Shown here piece after piece: positions 32,626-39,547 of a DNA stretch of 55,298 nt (positions within the stretch are counted from its first letter, which is position 1; the number at the start of each line of letters is the position of its first letter). The notes beneath the pieces were generated by a model. The model was not told the DNA's origin. It saw only the letters and a program-made list of their open reading frames with translations, and searched no databases. Both the position numbers and the translations under genes were made by a program. Source of the DNA: HGM13233 sp964478515 (GTDB lineage Bacteria; Bacillota; Clostridia; Oscillospirales; Ruminococcaceae); contig CAYZIL010000013.1 of the NCBI GenBank assembly GCA_964478515.1, positions 1 to 55,298 on the forward strand, in the 5' to 3' direction.

Positions 32626-32699
32626 CCATCTTAGACGGTACATTATCGTCCCCCGCCGTAAAAAATTGCGGCGGCAACACGGCGAAAGCGAGTCTTAAT

Positions 32700-33983
32700 A
32701 TGGATATAACCCAACTTATGCAAGCCGTCCGCGCCGAGTGCGCCACTACCACCGGCTGCACCGACCCGGGCTGCGTGGCGCTTGCGGCCTCGCGGGCGCG
32801 GCGCGAACTCGGCGCCGACCCGCAGCGCATAGACGTTACAATAAGCCCCGATCTTTTTAAAAACGGCGTCAGCGTCGGTATTCCCGGCACCGCCGAACAC
32901 GGTCTTGACCTTGCCGCGGCTCTAGGTTCGCTTGTTGACAACTGCGACGCCGGTCTTGCCGTGCTGGCGGGAGTGGACGACGATTTGCTGCGCCGGGCGC
33001 ACCGGTTGGTCGACGCCGGCAACGTCAGCTTAAAAGTGGCCTACTGTCCCGACCCGCTTTACGTCTGTGTACAGCTCAGCGGCGGCGACCGCAGCGCGTG
33101 CGCCGAAATCCGCGGCGATTACACCAACATCACCCGCGTCACCCGCGACGGCAAGACCGTTTTCAGCGCCAGCAGCGACGCCGCACAACAGCGCACCGCC
33201 CCGCTTGCCGGCTGCTCGGTGCGCGAGCTTTACGACCTGATTCTTGCCGCCGATGTGCAACAGCTTGCCTTTCTCGGCGAATATGCCCGCGTCAACTGGG
33301 CGGCGGCTCAGGCCGACCTTGCCGAAAAGCGCATGAAGCTCGGCCCCCTGCTTAAAAAGCAACTCGGCGCCGACACGCCCGCCGACAGCGTGCGCGTGCA
33401 TACCGCTGCCGCCGCAGAGGCGCGCATGCAGGGCTTGAACGTCACCATAATGGCGATAGCCGGCAGCGGCAACCACGGAATTACCGACTTTGTCGGCGTG
33501 TGCGCGCTGGCCCAAGCGCTGGGCAGCAGCGACGAGCAGCTGTGCCGCGCGCTGGCAATAAGCTCAATGATAACCGTATACATAAAGGGATACATCCACC
33601 GCATGACCGCCTTTTGCGGCTGCGCTGTGGCGGCCGCGACCGGAGTCGCCGCCGCCGCCGTCTACTTGATGGGCGGCAGCTACGAACAGGGCGTCAACGC
33701 CATGCATTCCGTTATTGGCACTTTGGGCGGCATGTTCTGTGACGGCGCAAAAATTTCCTGCGCCTACAAACTGAGCACAGCGGCCGCCGCCGCCGTCAGC
33801 TTCGCACAGCTGGCAATGGCGGACTGTTACATACCTGCGCGCGTCGGCATAATCGGCGCTACTATAGAGCAGACGTTCGAGAACATCGGCCGTCTCAACG
33901 ATCCCGGCATGGTCGAGACCGAAAAGGAGATAATCGCCGTTGTCCGCCGCAATCAGCAGCAACAAACAGGGAGTGAAGAATAA
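32700..33983 (+). CDS. cysteine desulfidase / serine dehydratase alpha family Fe-S enzyme (CyuA/YhaM-like)
   Basis: 427 residues, the single-chain form of the serine dehydratase alpha family (UPF0597; CyuA/YhaM and archaeal cysteine desulfidase). The N-terminal GCTDPGC (Cys20, Cys25) is the family hallmark. GSGNHGI near 255-261 binds substrate in relatives. Candidate [4Fe-4S] ligands are in FCGCAVAAATG (306, 308) and GGMFCDGAKISCAYK (347, 354). These enzymes eliminate H2S, water or a similar group from an amino acid, giving an enamine (2-aminoacrylate type). The start ATG at 32700 has only a weak ribosome site. The stop overlaps the RidA start (TAATG). Exact substrate unknown; cysteine is the best guess. 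Confidence 0.9.
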   Translation: MDITQLMQAVRAECATTTGCTDPGCVALAASRARRELGADPQRIDVTISPDLFKNGVSVGIPGTAEHGLDLAAALGSLVDNCDAGLAVLAGVDDDLLRRAHRLVDAGNVSLKVAYCPDPLYVCVQLSGGDRSACAEIRGDYTNITRVTRDGKTVFSASSDAAQQRTAPLAGCSVRELYDLILAADVQQLAFLGEYARVNWAAAQADLAEKRMKLGPLLKKQLGADTPADSVRVHTAAAAEARMQGLNVTIMAIAGSGNHGITDFVGVCALAQALGSSDEQLCRALAISSMITVYIKGYIHRMTAFCGCAVAAATGVAAAAVYLMGGSYEQGVNAMHSVIGTLGGMFCDGAKISCAYKLSTAAAAAVSFAQLAMADCYIPARVGIIGATIEQTFENIGRLNDPGMVETEKEIIAVVRRNQQQQTGSEE

Positions 33984-34363
33984 TGGAAAAACAGGTAATT
34001 GAGACCGACAAGGCGCCCGCCTCGGTCGGTCCCTACTCACAAGTAGTGCGCTGGGACAACTTGCTGTTCATTTCCGGACAAATCTCGGCCGACGTCAGAA
34101 CCGGCGAAGTTATTCGCCAGGACGTTGCCGGACAGACGAAGACGGCAATGGATATTATCAGCAACATTCTCAGTGAGGCGGGCAGCAGCATGGACAAAGT
34201 GCTTAAATGCACCGTACACCTGTCCGACATCCGCCATTTTGCGGAAATGAACAAGGTCTACGCAAGTTATTTCAAGCACGGCTACCCCGCGCGGCTGGCC
34301 GTGTCCGGAGTGCAGCTTTACGACGGCGTGGATGTGGAGATCGACGTTATTGCCGGTGTATAA
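33983..34363 (+). CDS. ridA: RidA/YjgF family enamine/imine deaminase
   Basis: 126 residues, normal for Rid proteins. Marks: APASVGPYSQ, LLFISGQI, and the active-site arginine in YPARLAV (Arg104), with VEIDVIAG (Glu119) at the end, so it is expected to be an active deaminase. It hydrolyses reactive enamines or imines to keto acid and ammonia. Its ATG overlaps the stop of the desulfidase-like gene (TAATG), so the two are made together; the Rid enzyme would clear the aminoacrylate-type product of its partner. This coupling is the strongest functional clue in the cluster. Confidence 0.96.
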   Translation: MEKQVIETDKAPASVGPYSQVVRWDNLLFISGQISADVRTGEVIRQDVAGQTKTAMDIISNILSEAGSSMDKVLKCTVHLSDIRHFAEMNKVYASYFKHGYPARLAVSGVQLYDGVDVEIDVIAGV

Positions 34364-34422
34364 GCCGGCGGCAGCGATTCGCTCCGTCGTTTTGTGAAAT
34401 ATTAGAAAGAGAGTGACAAGTT

Positions 34423-35871
34423 ATGGAGGAATCTAAAAAAACCAGTGTGTTCAGCACGATAGTCAACCCCGATACGCTCATCCATAAGATAATGACTTAT
34501 GGCGTCGCTATCACCATTATCGCGCTGTGCATCATCTTCACCCCCGGCATGGAGGCTTTGAACCCGGCTATCGGCTGGTTGATAATCGGCTTCCTGCTCT
34601 ATTATGCGCTGATTTCCAGACGCATACTTGAGACCCTGATACTCGGCTGCGCCATCGGCGTTGCCCTGTGCTATGGCTCTGATTTCCTCGGCGGACTCTC
34701 CGAGGTCATCTTTACCACCATGGAGCTTGAGGATCTCGTTTGGATAGTGCTGCTGTGCGGCCTGCTCAACGTTTTCAACAAGCTGCTGCAGCGCGCCGGC
34801 TCAATGGAGTCGTTCGCGCGGCTGATTGTGGAGCATTCCAAAACCGACAAGCAGCTGCGCTTTTTCAGCTGGCTGCTGCAATTCCCGCTTTTCTTCGACG
34901 ATTATATGACCATCGCCGTCGGCGGCGCCATTCTGTGCCCGGTATACGACGAGCGCAAGATGTCCCGCGAGGAATGCGCCTTTATCGTCCACACCCTGGC
35001 CGAGCCGCTGCGCATTATTATCCCCATCACCTCCTGGACGGCCTTCATGTCCGGTCTGTTCGAGTCCGGCGGCATGGAAAACGGCTTCCTCGCCTTTGTG
35101 CGTTCCATCCCCTTCAGCTTTTACGCCTTCGTTTCCATTATCGGCTGCTTGCTGTTCGCGCTGGGCGTACTGCCGAAAATAGGCCCGATGAAGACGCCCG
35201 ACCCGTCGCTGTATACGCCGCTTGACGAGGGTCTCGAAACCACTGCCAAACGCCGCGGCACGCTGTTTGACTTCTTCCTGCCCATAGTCGGCATGGTCGT
35301 CGCCTCCTACTTCTTTGAGTGGGACATAGTCCCCGCCATGCTCATAGTGCTGCCGTGCGTCTGTGCCTACTACATGCTTCGCGGCATCATCACCACCAAC
35401 GACATAGAGGGCTCGCTGATAGACGGCTTCAAAGAGTTCATGTATTTGGACATCTTGTTCGTCATCAGCTACGCGCTGGGCGGTATTCTTGAAACCACAG
35501 GCTACATCAACTACCTGGTAGAAGTCGCTCAGGGCACCGTTAACCCGGCTTTGCTGCCCTTCATGCTCTTCGTAATCTTCTGCTGCAGCGAGGCTGCAAT
35601 GAGCCTGAACTGGAGCTTGATGCTCATCGCCTTCCCGGTGGTCATCCCGCTCGCGCTGGGCATTGGCGCCAACGTCTACCTGACCGCCGCCGCCGTCATC
35701 TCTGCCGGCTGCTTCGGCTGCAACTGGTGCTACATCTGCGACTACACCTCAATGACCGCGTCTGTTTGCGGCTTGCCGCCCGCGCGCCACGCCGCCACCT
35801 GCATGCCCTACTCGCTTATTTTCGGCGGCATCACCGCGGTAATGTATCTGGTAGCCGGCTTCATATTCTAA
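34423..35871 (+). CDS. NhaC-type Na+/H+ antiporter family transporter
   Basis: 482-residue membrane protein of the ion transporter superfamily with about twelve helices. Marks: FPLFFDDYMTIAVGG, the NhaC-like aspartate pair in the membrane, then PLRIIIPITSWTAFMSGLF, and a C-terminal GCNWCYICDYTSMTASVCG. Family members exchange Na+ for H+, but several cluster with catabolic genes and carry organic substrates (for example malate/lactate exchange in MleN). Between ridA and the third amidase it may well import the amide or amino-acid substrate of this pathway; that is inference. Confidence 0.9.
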   Translation: MEESKKTSVFSTIVNPDTLIHKIMTYGVAITIIALCIIFTPGMEALNPAIGWLIIGFLLYYALISRRILETLILGCAIGVALCYGSDFLGGLSEVIFTTMELEDLVWIVLLCGLLNVFNKLLQRAGSMESFARLIVEHSKTDKQLRFFSWLLQFPLFFDDYMTIAVGGAILCPVYDERKMSREECAFIVHTLAEPLRIIIPITSWTAFMSGLFESGGMENGFLAFVRSIPFSFYAFVSIIGCLLFALGVLPKIGPMKTPDPSLYTPLDEGLETTAKRRGTLFDFFLPIVGMVVASYFFEWDIVPAMLIVLPCVCAYYMLRGIITTNDIEGSLIDGFKEFMYLDILFVISYALGGILETTGYINYLVEVAQGTVNPALLPFMLFVIFCCSEAAMSLNWSLMLIAFPVVIPLALGIGANVYLTAAAVISAGCFGCNWCYICDYTSMTASVCGLPPARHAATCMPYSLIFGGITAVMYLVAGFIF

Positions 35872-35912
35872 TTCCGGCACTGATATAAAATATTTTAAGG
35901 AAGTCGAGACAA

Positions 35913-36806
35913 ATGAAGGAAATCTCTGAGTTCGGTTTTCGGTTTTCCAAAAATGCCGCGCCCGTAGCGCACGCCGCCGACGGCGAGGTCGTAAAGTTCA
36001 TATTGCAAAGCGGCCTCGGCACCACTATCCAGAACGACGGCGACCTGCTGGACAATCTCGATTTTGACCACTGCAACGGCACCTCCGGCCCGCTGTTTGT
36101 CGACGGCGCCGAGCCCGGCGACGTACTGGCGGTCGACATTCTCGACGTCAGCGTCGACGACCACGGCGTGGTGTGCACCATTGAGGACATGGGTCCGCTG
36201 TGGCCCAGCTGCGAGCTGCGCACCCACCGCGTCGAAATTAACGCCGACGGTTTTGCCGACTATAAGGGCATAAAGTGGCGCGTCGAGCCGATGATAGGTA
36301 CTATCGGCTGCGTCACGGCCGGCGACGACCTGCCCAGTTGCAACGTCTTTGAAGGCGGCGGCAATATGGACAGCCGCCTTATTACCAAGGGCGTTACCGT
36401 TTGGTTTCCGGTGCGCGTTGCCGGCGCGCTGCTGGCAATGGGCGACTTGCACGCCAGCATGGCTGACGGCGAGGTCATCGGCACCGGCATAGAGATTGGC
36501 GGCGAGGTAATAGTCCGCGTGCGGCTGCTGAAGAAATTCCAGCTCAACTGGCCCGTTACCGAAACGGCCGACGCCTGGTATGTAAATACCTGCGGCGCCA
36601 CCTGCGACGAGGCCATAGAGCGCGGCTACAAGGAAATGCAGCGACTGATTGCTCAGGCCTACGGCTGGGACACGACCGACACGGCAATGTATATGTCGAT
36701 TCGCGGTTTTTTGTCTTCGAACCAGGCCTGCCTTACTTCTGACGAGGGCGGAGACACCTTCCGCGTCGGCACCCCAAAAGTTGCCGGCAAACCCCTGCTC
36801 GGCTGA
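35913..36806 (+). CDS. acetamidase/formamidase family protein (copy 3, divergent)
   Basis: 297 residues, same length as copies 1 and 2 but clearly less similar. The central and C-terminal marks are kept (GPLFVDGAEPGD, GPLWPSCELRTHR, GGNMDS, TCGATCDEAIERGYKEM). The N-terminal RDCNDGQI block is replaced by LQSGLGTTIQND, and the NPATGP segment reads CNGTSGP. The altered residues lie where the family has an invariant Asp-Cys and Asn-Pro, so its substrate or activity probably differs. AAGGAAG precedes the ATG. Last gene of the P2 operon, followed by a terminator. Confidence 0.92.
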   Translation: MKEISEFGFRFSKNAAPVAHAADGEVVKFILQSGLGTTIQNDGDLLDNLDFDHCNGTSGPLFVDGAEPGDVLAVDILDVSVDDHGVVCTIEDMGPLWPSCELRTHRVEINADGFADYKGIKWRVEPMIGTIGCVTAGDDLPSCNVFEGGGNMDSRLITKGVTVWFPVRVAGALLAMGDLHASMADGEVIGTGIEIGGEVIVRVRLLKKFQLNWPVTETADAWYVNTCGATCDEAIERGYKEMQRLIAQAYGWDTTDTAMYMSIRGFLSSNQACLTSDEGGDTFRVGTPKVAGKPLLG

Positions 36807-36824
36807 CAAAAGATCTCCAAAAAC

Positions 36825-36868
36825 AACAGGCGCGACCCTTTTGGGCCGCGCCTGTTTAATTCTGTTTT
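36825..36868 (+). terminator. terminator of the amidase/RidA/NhaC operon
   Basis: 10-bp perfect stem AACAGGCGCG (36825-36834) and CGCGCCTGTT (36847-36856) with a 12-base loop, followed by an interrupted T run (taattctgttttt). It begins 18 bases after the stop codon of the third amidase. Confidence 0.8.
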
Positions 36869-37197
36869 TGCCGCAACACGGGGCGCTGAGCGGCTTTCGC
36901 TGTGCGGGTGTGGCTTTAAGTGTTTGAGCTAACACAAAAGCACCAGCAACGAAAAAGAGCGTCGCGCTGCAGGCGCTATGCTCTTAGAAGTCAAGGGGTT
37001 TTCCTGTTGCCGTTAAGGGTTTAATCGGGCGTCGGGGAGCATAAGTGACGCAAACCGGGACGTCCCGCTGGCCCTTACAATAAACTCTGCACGTTTGCAG
37101 CGCAGGCGCTTTTTACTGATTTCAGCGCGGTTCGTTTGCCGTTTTCAGACGCCGGCGGCTTTACCTTAAAAACTTGTGCTTACAGCGCATTGCGCGC
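36869..37197. repeat. gene-free spacer carrying degenerate repeat modules (copy D)
   Basis: About 330 bases between the convergent amidase-3 and regulator genes with no supportable gene. The segment 36976-37016 (CTCTTAGAAGTCAAGG and on to TTGCCGTTAA) resembles 46211-46249 and 54313-54340, and 37126-37158 (GCGGTTCGTTTGCCGTTTTC) resembles 54424-54443. It therefore belongs to the dispersed family described in the findings. No T-rich stop for the regulator gene was identified here. Confidence 0.45.
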
Positions 37198-37851
37198 TCA
37201 CTTGAGTTTGCTCAAATAGCGGTATATTGTCGCCTCTGACGTGGACAGATATTCCGCTACCTCGCTGACCGTTCCCTTAAGATAAAAAACGCCGTCTTCG
37301 TTAAGGCGCTCGACTATCGCAATTTTCTCGTCCATCGTCATGCGCTCGGCGGGCACACCGCTGCTGCGGATAATCTCCTCGACGCTCGCGCGCACCAAAT
37401 CGCGCACGCTGCCCTGAAATTTTTCCTGCATGTCCGGCGCCGGCGCGCCGAGTTTTCCGGCGTCGGGGAATATGCTGCCGCACAGCTCGCGCAGCGCTTC
37501 CAGCGCGCGGGTGCACCTGCTGGTGTCGTAGTTGATGCACAAAATGCCTATAAGCTTGCCGGCCGGATTTTTTATGAACATGGTAGAAGTGTAAAGTTTG
37601 GCGTCGCGCGGCGAAATGCCGGGGTAGCCCACCTCGTAATCTTTGTGCTCGTAGGTCTTTTCGGCAATAAATTTCAGCGCCAGGTTTGTCAGCGGCGCGC
37701 CCACCTCCCGGCCGCTGATGCTGCCGTTTGCTATGGCGACTATCTCGTTTTTTCCGCTGCTCAAATCGTGCAGTACTATTTCGTAATCCGGCCCCAGCGC
37801 CTGGCCGAGAAATTCGACCACCACTTTATATTGTTCCAGTGCTTGCTGCAC
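37198..37851 (-). CDS. YheO/DauR-type transcriptional regulator (PAS-like plus HTH)
   Basis: 217 residues with a GTG start at 37851 (GGGAG eight bases upstream). N-terminal YheO-like PAS ligand-binding domain (residues about 5-115: VEFLGQALGPDYEIVLHDLS, KDYEVGYPGISPRDAKLYTS, FIKNPAGKLIGILCINYDTS), and a C-terminal helix-turn-helix ending VSEVAEYLSTSEATIYRYL. DauR, the studied relative in Pseudomonas, represses D-arginine catabolism. Here the gene is convergent with the amidase/RidA/NhaC operon and shares the AATAATTATT motif with promoter P1, so it is the likely regulator of that cluster. The ligand is unknown. Confidence 0.92.
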   Translation of the reverse strand: MQQALEQYKVVVEFLGQALGPDYEIVLHDLSSGKNEIVAIANGSISGREVGAPLTNLALKFIAEKTYEHKDYEVGYPGISPRDAKLYTSTMFIKNPAGKLIGILCINYDTSRCTRALEALRELCGSIFPDAGKLGAPAPDMQEKFQGSVRDLVRASVEEIIRSSGVPAERMTMDEKIAIVERLNEDGVFYLKGTVSEVAEYLSTSEATIYRYLSKLK

Positions 37852-37889
37852 AGTAATTCTCCCGTCTGACAGTTATGGTTCGTGCGTAA

Positions 37890-37918
37890 ATTATACCATC
37901 CGCCGGCGGCGACCGCAA
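37890..37918 (-). promoter_or_regulatory. promoter of the YheO-type regulator
   Basis: On the minus strand TTGCGG (37913-37918), 17 bases, TATAAT (37890-37895), with TG one base before the -10 (extended form). It lies 39 bases before the GTG start. Confidence 0.75.
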
Positions 37919-37939
37919 CGATTTGCGGCTAAATTTGAA

Positions 37940-37969
37940 AAATAATTATTACTGAAATAATTATTACTT
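37940..37969. repeat. tandem 15-bp repeat upstream of the regulator promoter, candidate operator
   Basis: Two adjacent copies of AAATAATTATTACTG/T (37940-37954 and 37955-37969, 14 of 15 identical), each containing the palindromic AATAATTATT core. The repeat lies 21 bases upstream of the regulator -35 box. The same 10-base core abuts the -35 of promoter P1. It is a candidate binding site for autoregulation. Confidence 0.6.
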
Positions 37970-37983
37970 GCGAAGCAAAACTT

Positions 37984-38424
37984 TTATCGACTGTCCCGAG
38001 AGCCGCGAATTGTCAGGGTGATATGGGCACCCGCAAAAAACAGCGCGCACAGCACCAGCGGCAGATTGTTCATCATTACGCCGCAAAAGACAAACAGCAC
38101 GCTCGGCACTATTGCCAGCAGCGGCGTCGCCGCGCGCCAGCGCGGCCGCAGCAGCCAGCAAAGCCAGTACGCCGCAACCAGCGCCGCCGCCGCAATAAGC
38201 CAAAATGCAAAGCTCTCGTTTGAACTCCAGGCGCTTTGCACCGGCCAATTGGCGAGCATAAAAAACATACAGCCGTAACGTCCCACCTGCTCGGCGACGC
38301 CAAGCGCCCGCGAGCCGCCGCTGTCACCGCTGCCGCCGCCGAGTTTCCAGAAAATATTGGGCAGCAGCAGCAAGACCACCACAGCCAGACCGTAAATGTT
38401 TATATAGTGCGCAAATTCACTCAC
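37984..38424 (-). CDS. small integral membrane protein, unknown
   Basis: 146 residues from a GTG at 38424 that overlaps the stop of the ECF S-component gene (GTGA), so the pair is coupled. Four hydrophobic segments: INIYGLAVVVLLLLPNIFW near the start, then after a glycine/serine-rich loop about residues 48-62, 70-90, and a final pair around 98-135. I do not recognise the family. The same reading frame continues open far upstream on this strand, but that part is the out-of-frame shadow of the S-component gene. Its constant position behind an S component would suggest an accessory transport role. Confidence 0.7.
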   Translation of the reverse strand: MSEFAHYINIYGLAVVVLLLLPNIFWKLGGGSGDSGGSRALGVAEQVGRYGCMFFMLANWPVQSAWSSNESFAFWLIAAAALVAAYWLCWLLRPRWRAATPLLAIVPSVLFVFCGVMMNNLPLVLCALFFAGAHITLTIRGSRDSR

Positions 38425-39050
38425 TTTTCTTCTCTGCCGCTTTTTACGAACCGGCGGCAGGCGCGGCAAACCGGCGGCGCGAGCAGCGCGCACACCACCG
38501 CCTCGGGCAGGCCGCTTGTCAGCACCGTCAGCCCGGCAATAGTTACCATAGCGCTGCCGGCCAGCTGCGAGTACTGCGTGCCGAAAAACAGCCAGATGCC
38601 GCCGACAACGCCCAGCGTGTTGACAAGACTGCCCGCCGCGGCCGCCAGCGCCAGCGCCAGGTAGTCGCGCTGCGGCCACAGCCGTTTGAGCGCGGCATAA
38701 GCAAGCGCGGCCAGCGTGCCGGTAAGTATGCGCGGCACCAGACAGATTAGCAGGCTGCCGAAATTGCCCTGTATTTCCCCGAGTGAGTAAAAGGGCGAGA
38801 AAACAAAAGCGGCGAGCGGCGTCGGCGGCGCAAAAGTCCACACCATAAGACTGAAAATGCCGGTCAGCGCACCCATCGCCGTGCCGGCGCGCACGCCGAG
38901 CAGCAGCGCGGTTATTACCACCGGCACCATTGCCAGCGTGGCTACTATTGGCCCCAGCGCCGGCAGTGAGCCGAGCGGGGTGAAACAAAATATTGCCTCT
39001 ATTGCCAGCAGTACCGAAAACTGAACGAGACGCAGCGTTTTGTCGCGCAT
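38421..39050 (-). CDS. ECF transporter S component (substrate-specific subunit)
   Basis: 209 residues from the ATG at 39050 (AAGGTGG eight bases upstream). Six hydrophobic segments. The stretch LPALGPIVATLAMVPVVITA and the small-residue helix LGVRAGTAMGALTGIFSLM are typical of group II S components, which share one EcfAA'T energising module. No EcfA or EcfT gene lies in the window, so they must be elsewhere. No riboswitch is seen in its short leader (about 55 bases), so the vitamin or other micronutrient it binds cannot be named. Confidence 0.85.
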   Translation of the reverse strand: MRDKTLRLVQFSVLLAIEAIFCFTPLGSLPALGPIVATLAMVPVVITALLLGVRAGTAMGALTGIFSLMVWTFAPPTPLAAFVFSPFYSLGEIQGNFGSLLICLVPRILTGTLAALAYAALKRLWPQRDYLALALAAAAGSLVNTLGVVGGIWLFFGTQYSQLAGSAMVTIAGLTVLTSGLPEAVVCALLAPPVCRACRRFVKSGREEK

Positions 39051-39112
39051 TGAAAATACCACCTTGAATATAGCTGTTGCGCCTATTGGCTTTTGCCGAC
39101 ATGCGCATTGTT

Positions 39113-39140
39113 ATTGTACCATTTGCCGGCGGCTTGGCAA
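39113..39140 (-). promoter_or_regulatory. promoter of the ECF S-component operon
   Basis: On the minus strand TTGCCA (39135-39140), 16 bases, TACAAT (39113-39118), 63 bases before the ATG. Confidence 0.5.
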
Positions 39141-39486
39141 GACTTTTTTGCCGCGAGACTTGCAAACTGCCGCGAAACTATAATACCACACGAAAGACGC
39201 GAGACGCGCAATCCCCATAAGAGCAGCGCGCCTCCGGCGCTTGAAAACGCTCTCGAAAGCGGCAAAAGAACTGAGTTTAAATTAGTAAAAGAGCGCTGTT
39301 TTCTAAATAAAAAATCTTTTTTGTCAGTGGTTACGAAGGTTTTTCTTCGTCCCCCAAAGCCTCGAACCGGCCTCAAGGCCCTTAGCTATAAGCGGTTTTT
39401 GCCGCCCATTGAGCCTCGCACCGGCGCCTTTCGTTTTTGTGTTCGCCGTGGCGCTTGACCTTACACGCGCTGTGGTAGGTTTTGCG

Positions 39487-39533
39487 CAAAAACAGAAAAC
39501 AAAACTGCCGGACACGCGCGTGCCGGCAGTTTT
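39487..39533 (-). terminator. terminator of the pst-pho operon
   Basis: Perfect 11-bp stem AAAACTGCCGG (39501-39511) and CCGGCAGTTTT (39523-39533), 14 bases beyond the phoR stop. On the minus strand it is followed by an interrupted T run (TTTTgttttc). On the plus strand TTTT also follows, so it may work both ways. Confidence 0.88.
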
Positions 39534-39547
39534 TCGGTTTTTCCGCT

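Larger units (their letters stand above)
39051..39547. repeat. long gene-free spacer with repeat copy A
   Basis: Nearly 500 bases between the ECF S-component start and the end of phoR. It holds the ECF promoter (39113-39140), a degenerate repeat module at 39275-39322 (AGTAAAAGAGCGCTGTTTTC and its A/T-rich continuation) shared with 46112-46163 and, inverted, 54370-54422, and the phoR terminator. Open frames across it have no recognisable protein features and coincide with the repeat. Confidence 0.5.

Noticed and set aside
38425..39165. Long open frame on the minus strand reading through the ECF S-component region
   Set aside because: It is out of frame with the clear S-component gene, rich in Arg/Gly as shadow frames are, and only its last 146 codons (from the GTG at 38424) form a plausible membrane protein.
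39093..39458. 121-codon plus-strand frame in the spacer beside phoR
   Set aside because: It spans the degenerate repeat and the ECF promoter region, has no ribosome site, and its peptide is of the spurious type also seen at the other repeat copies.
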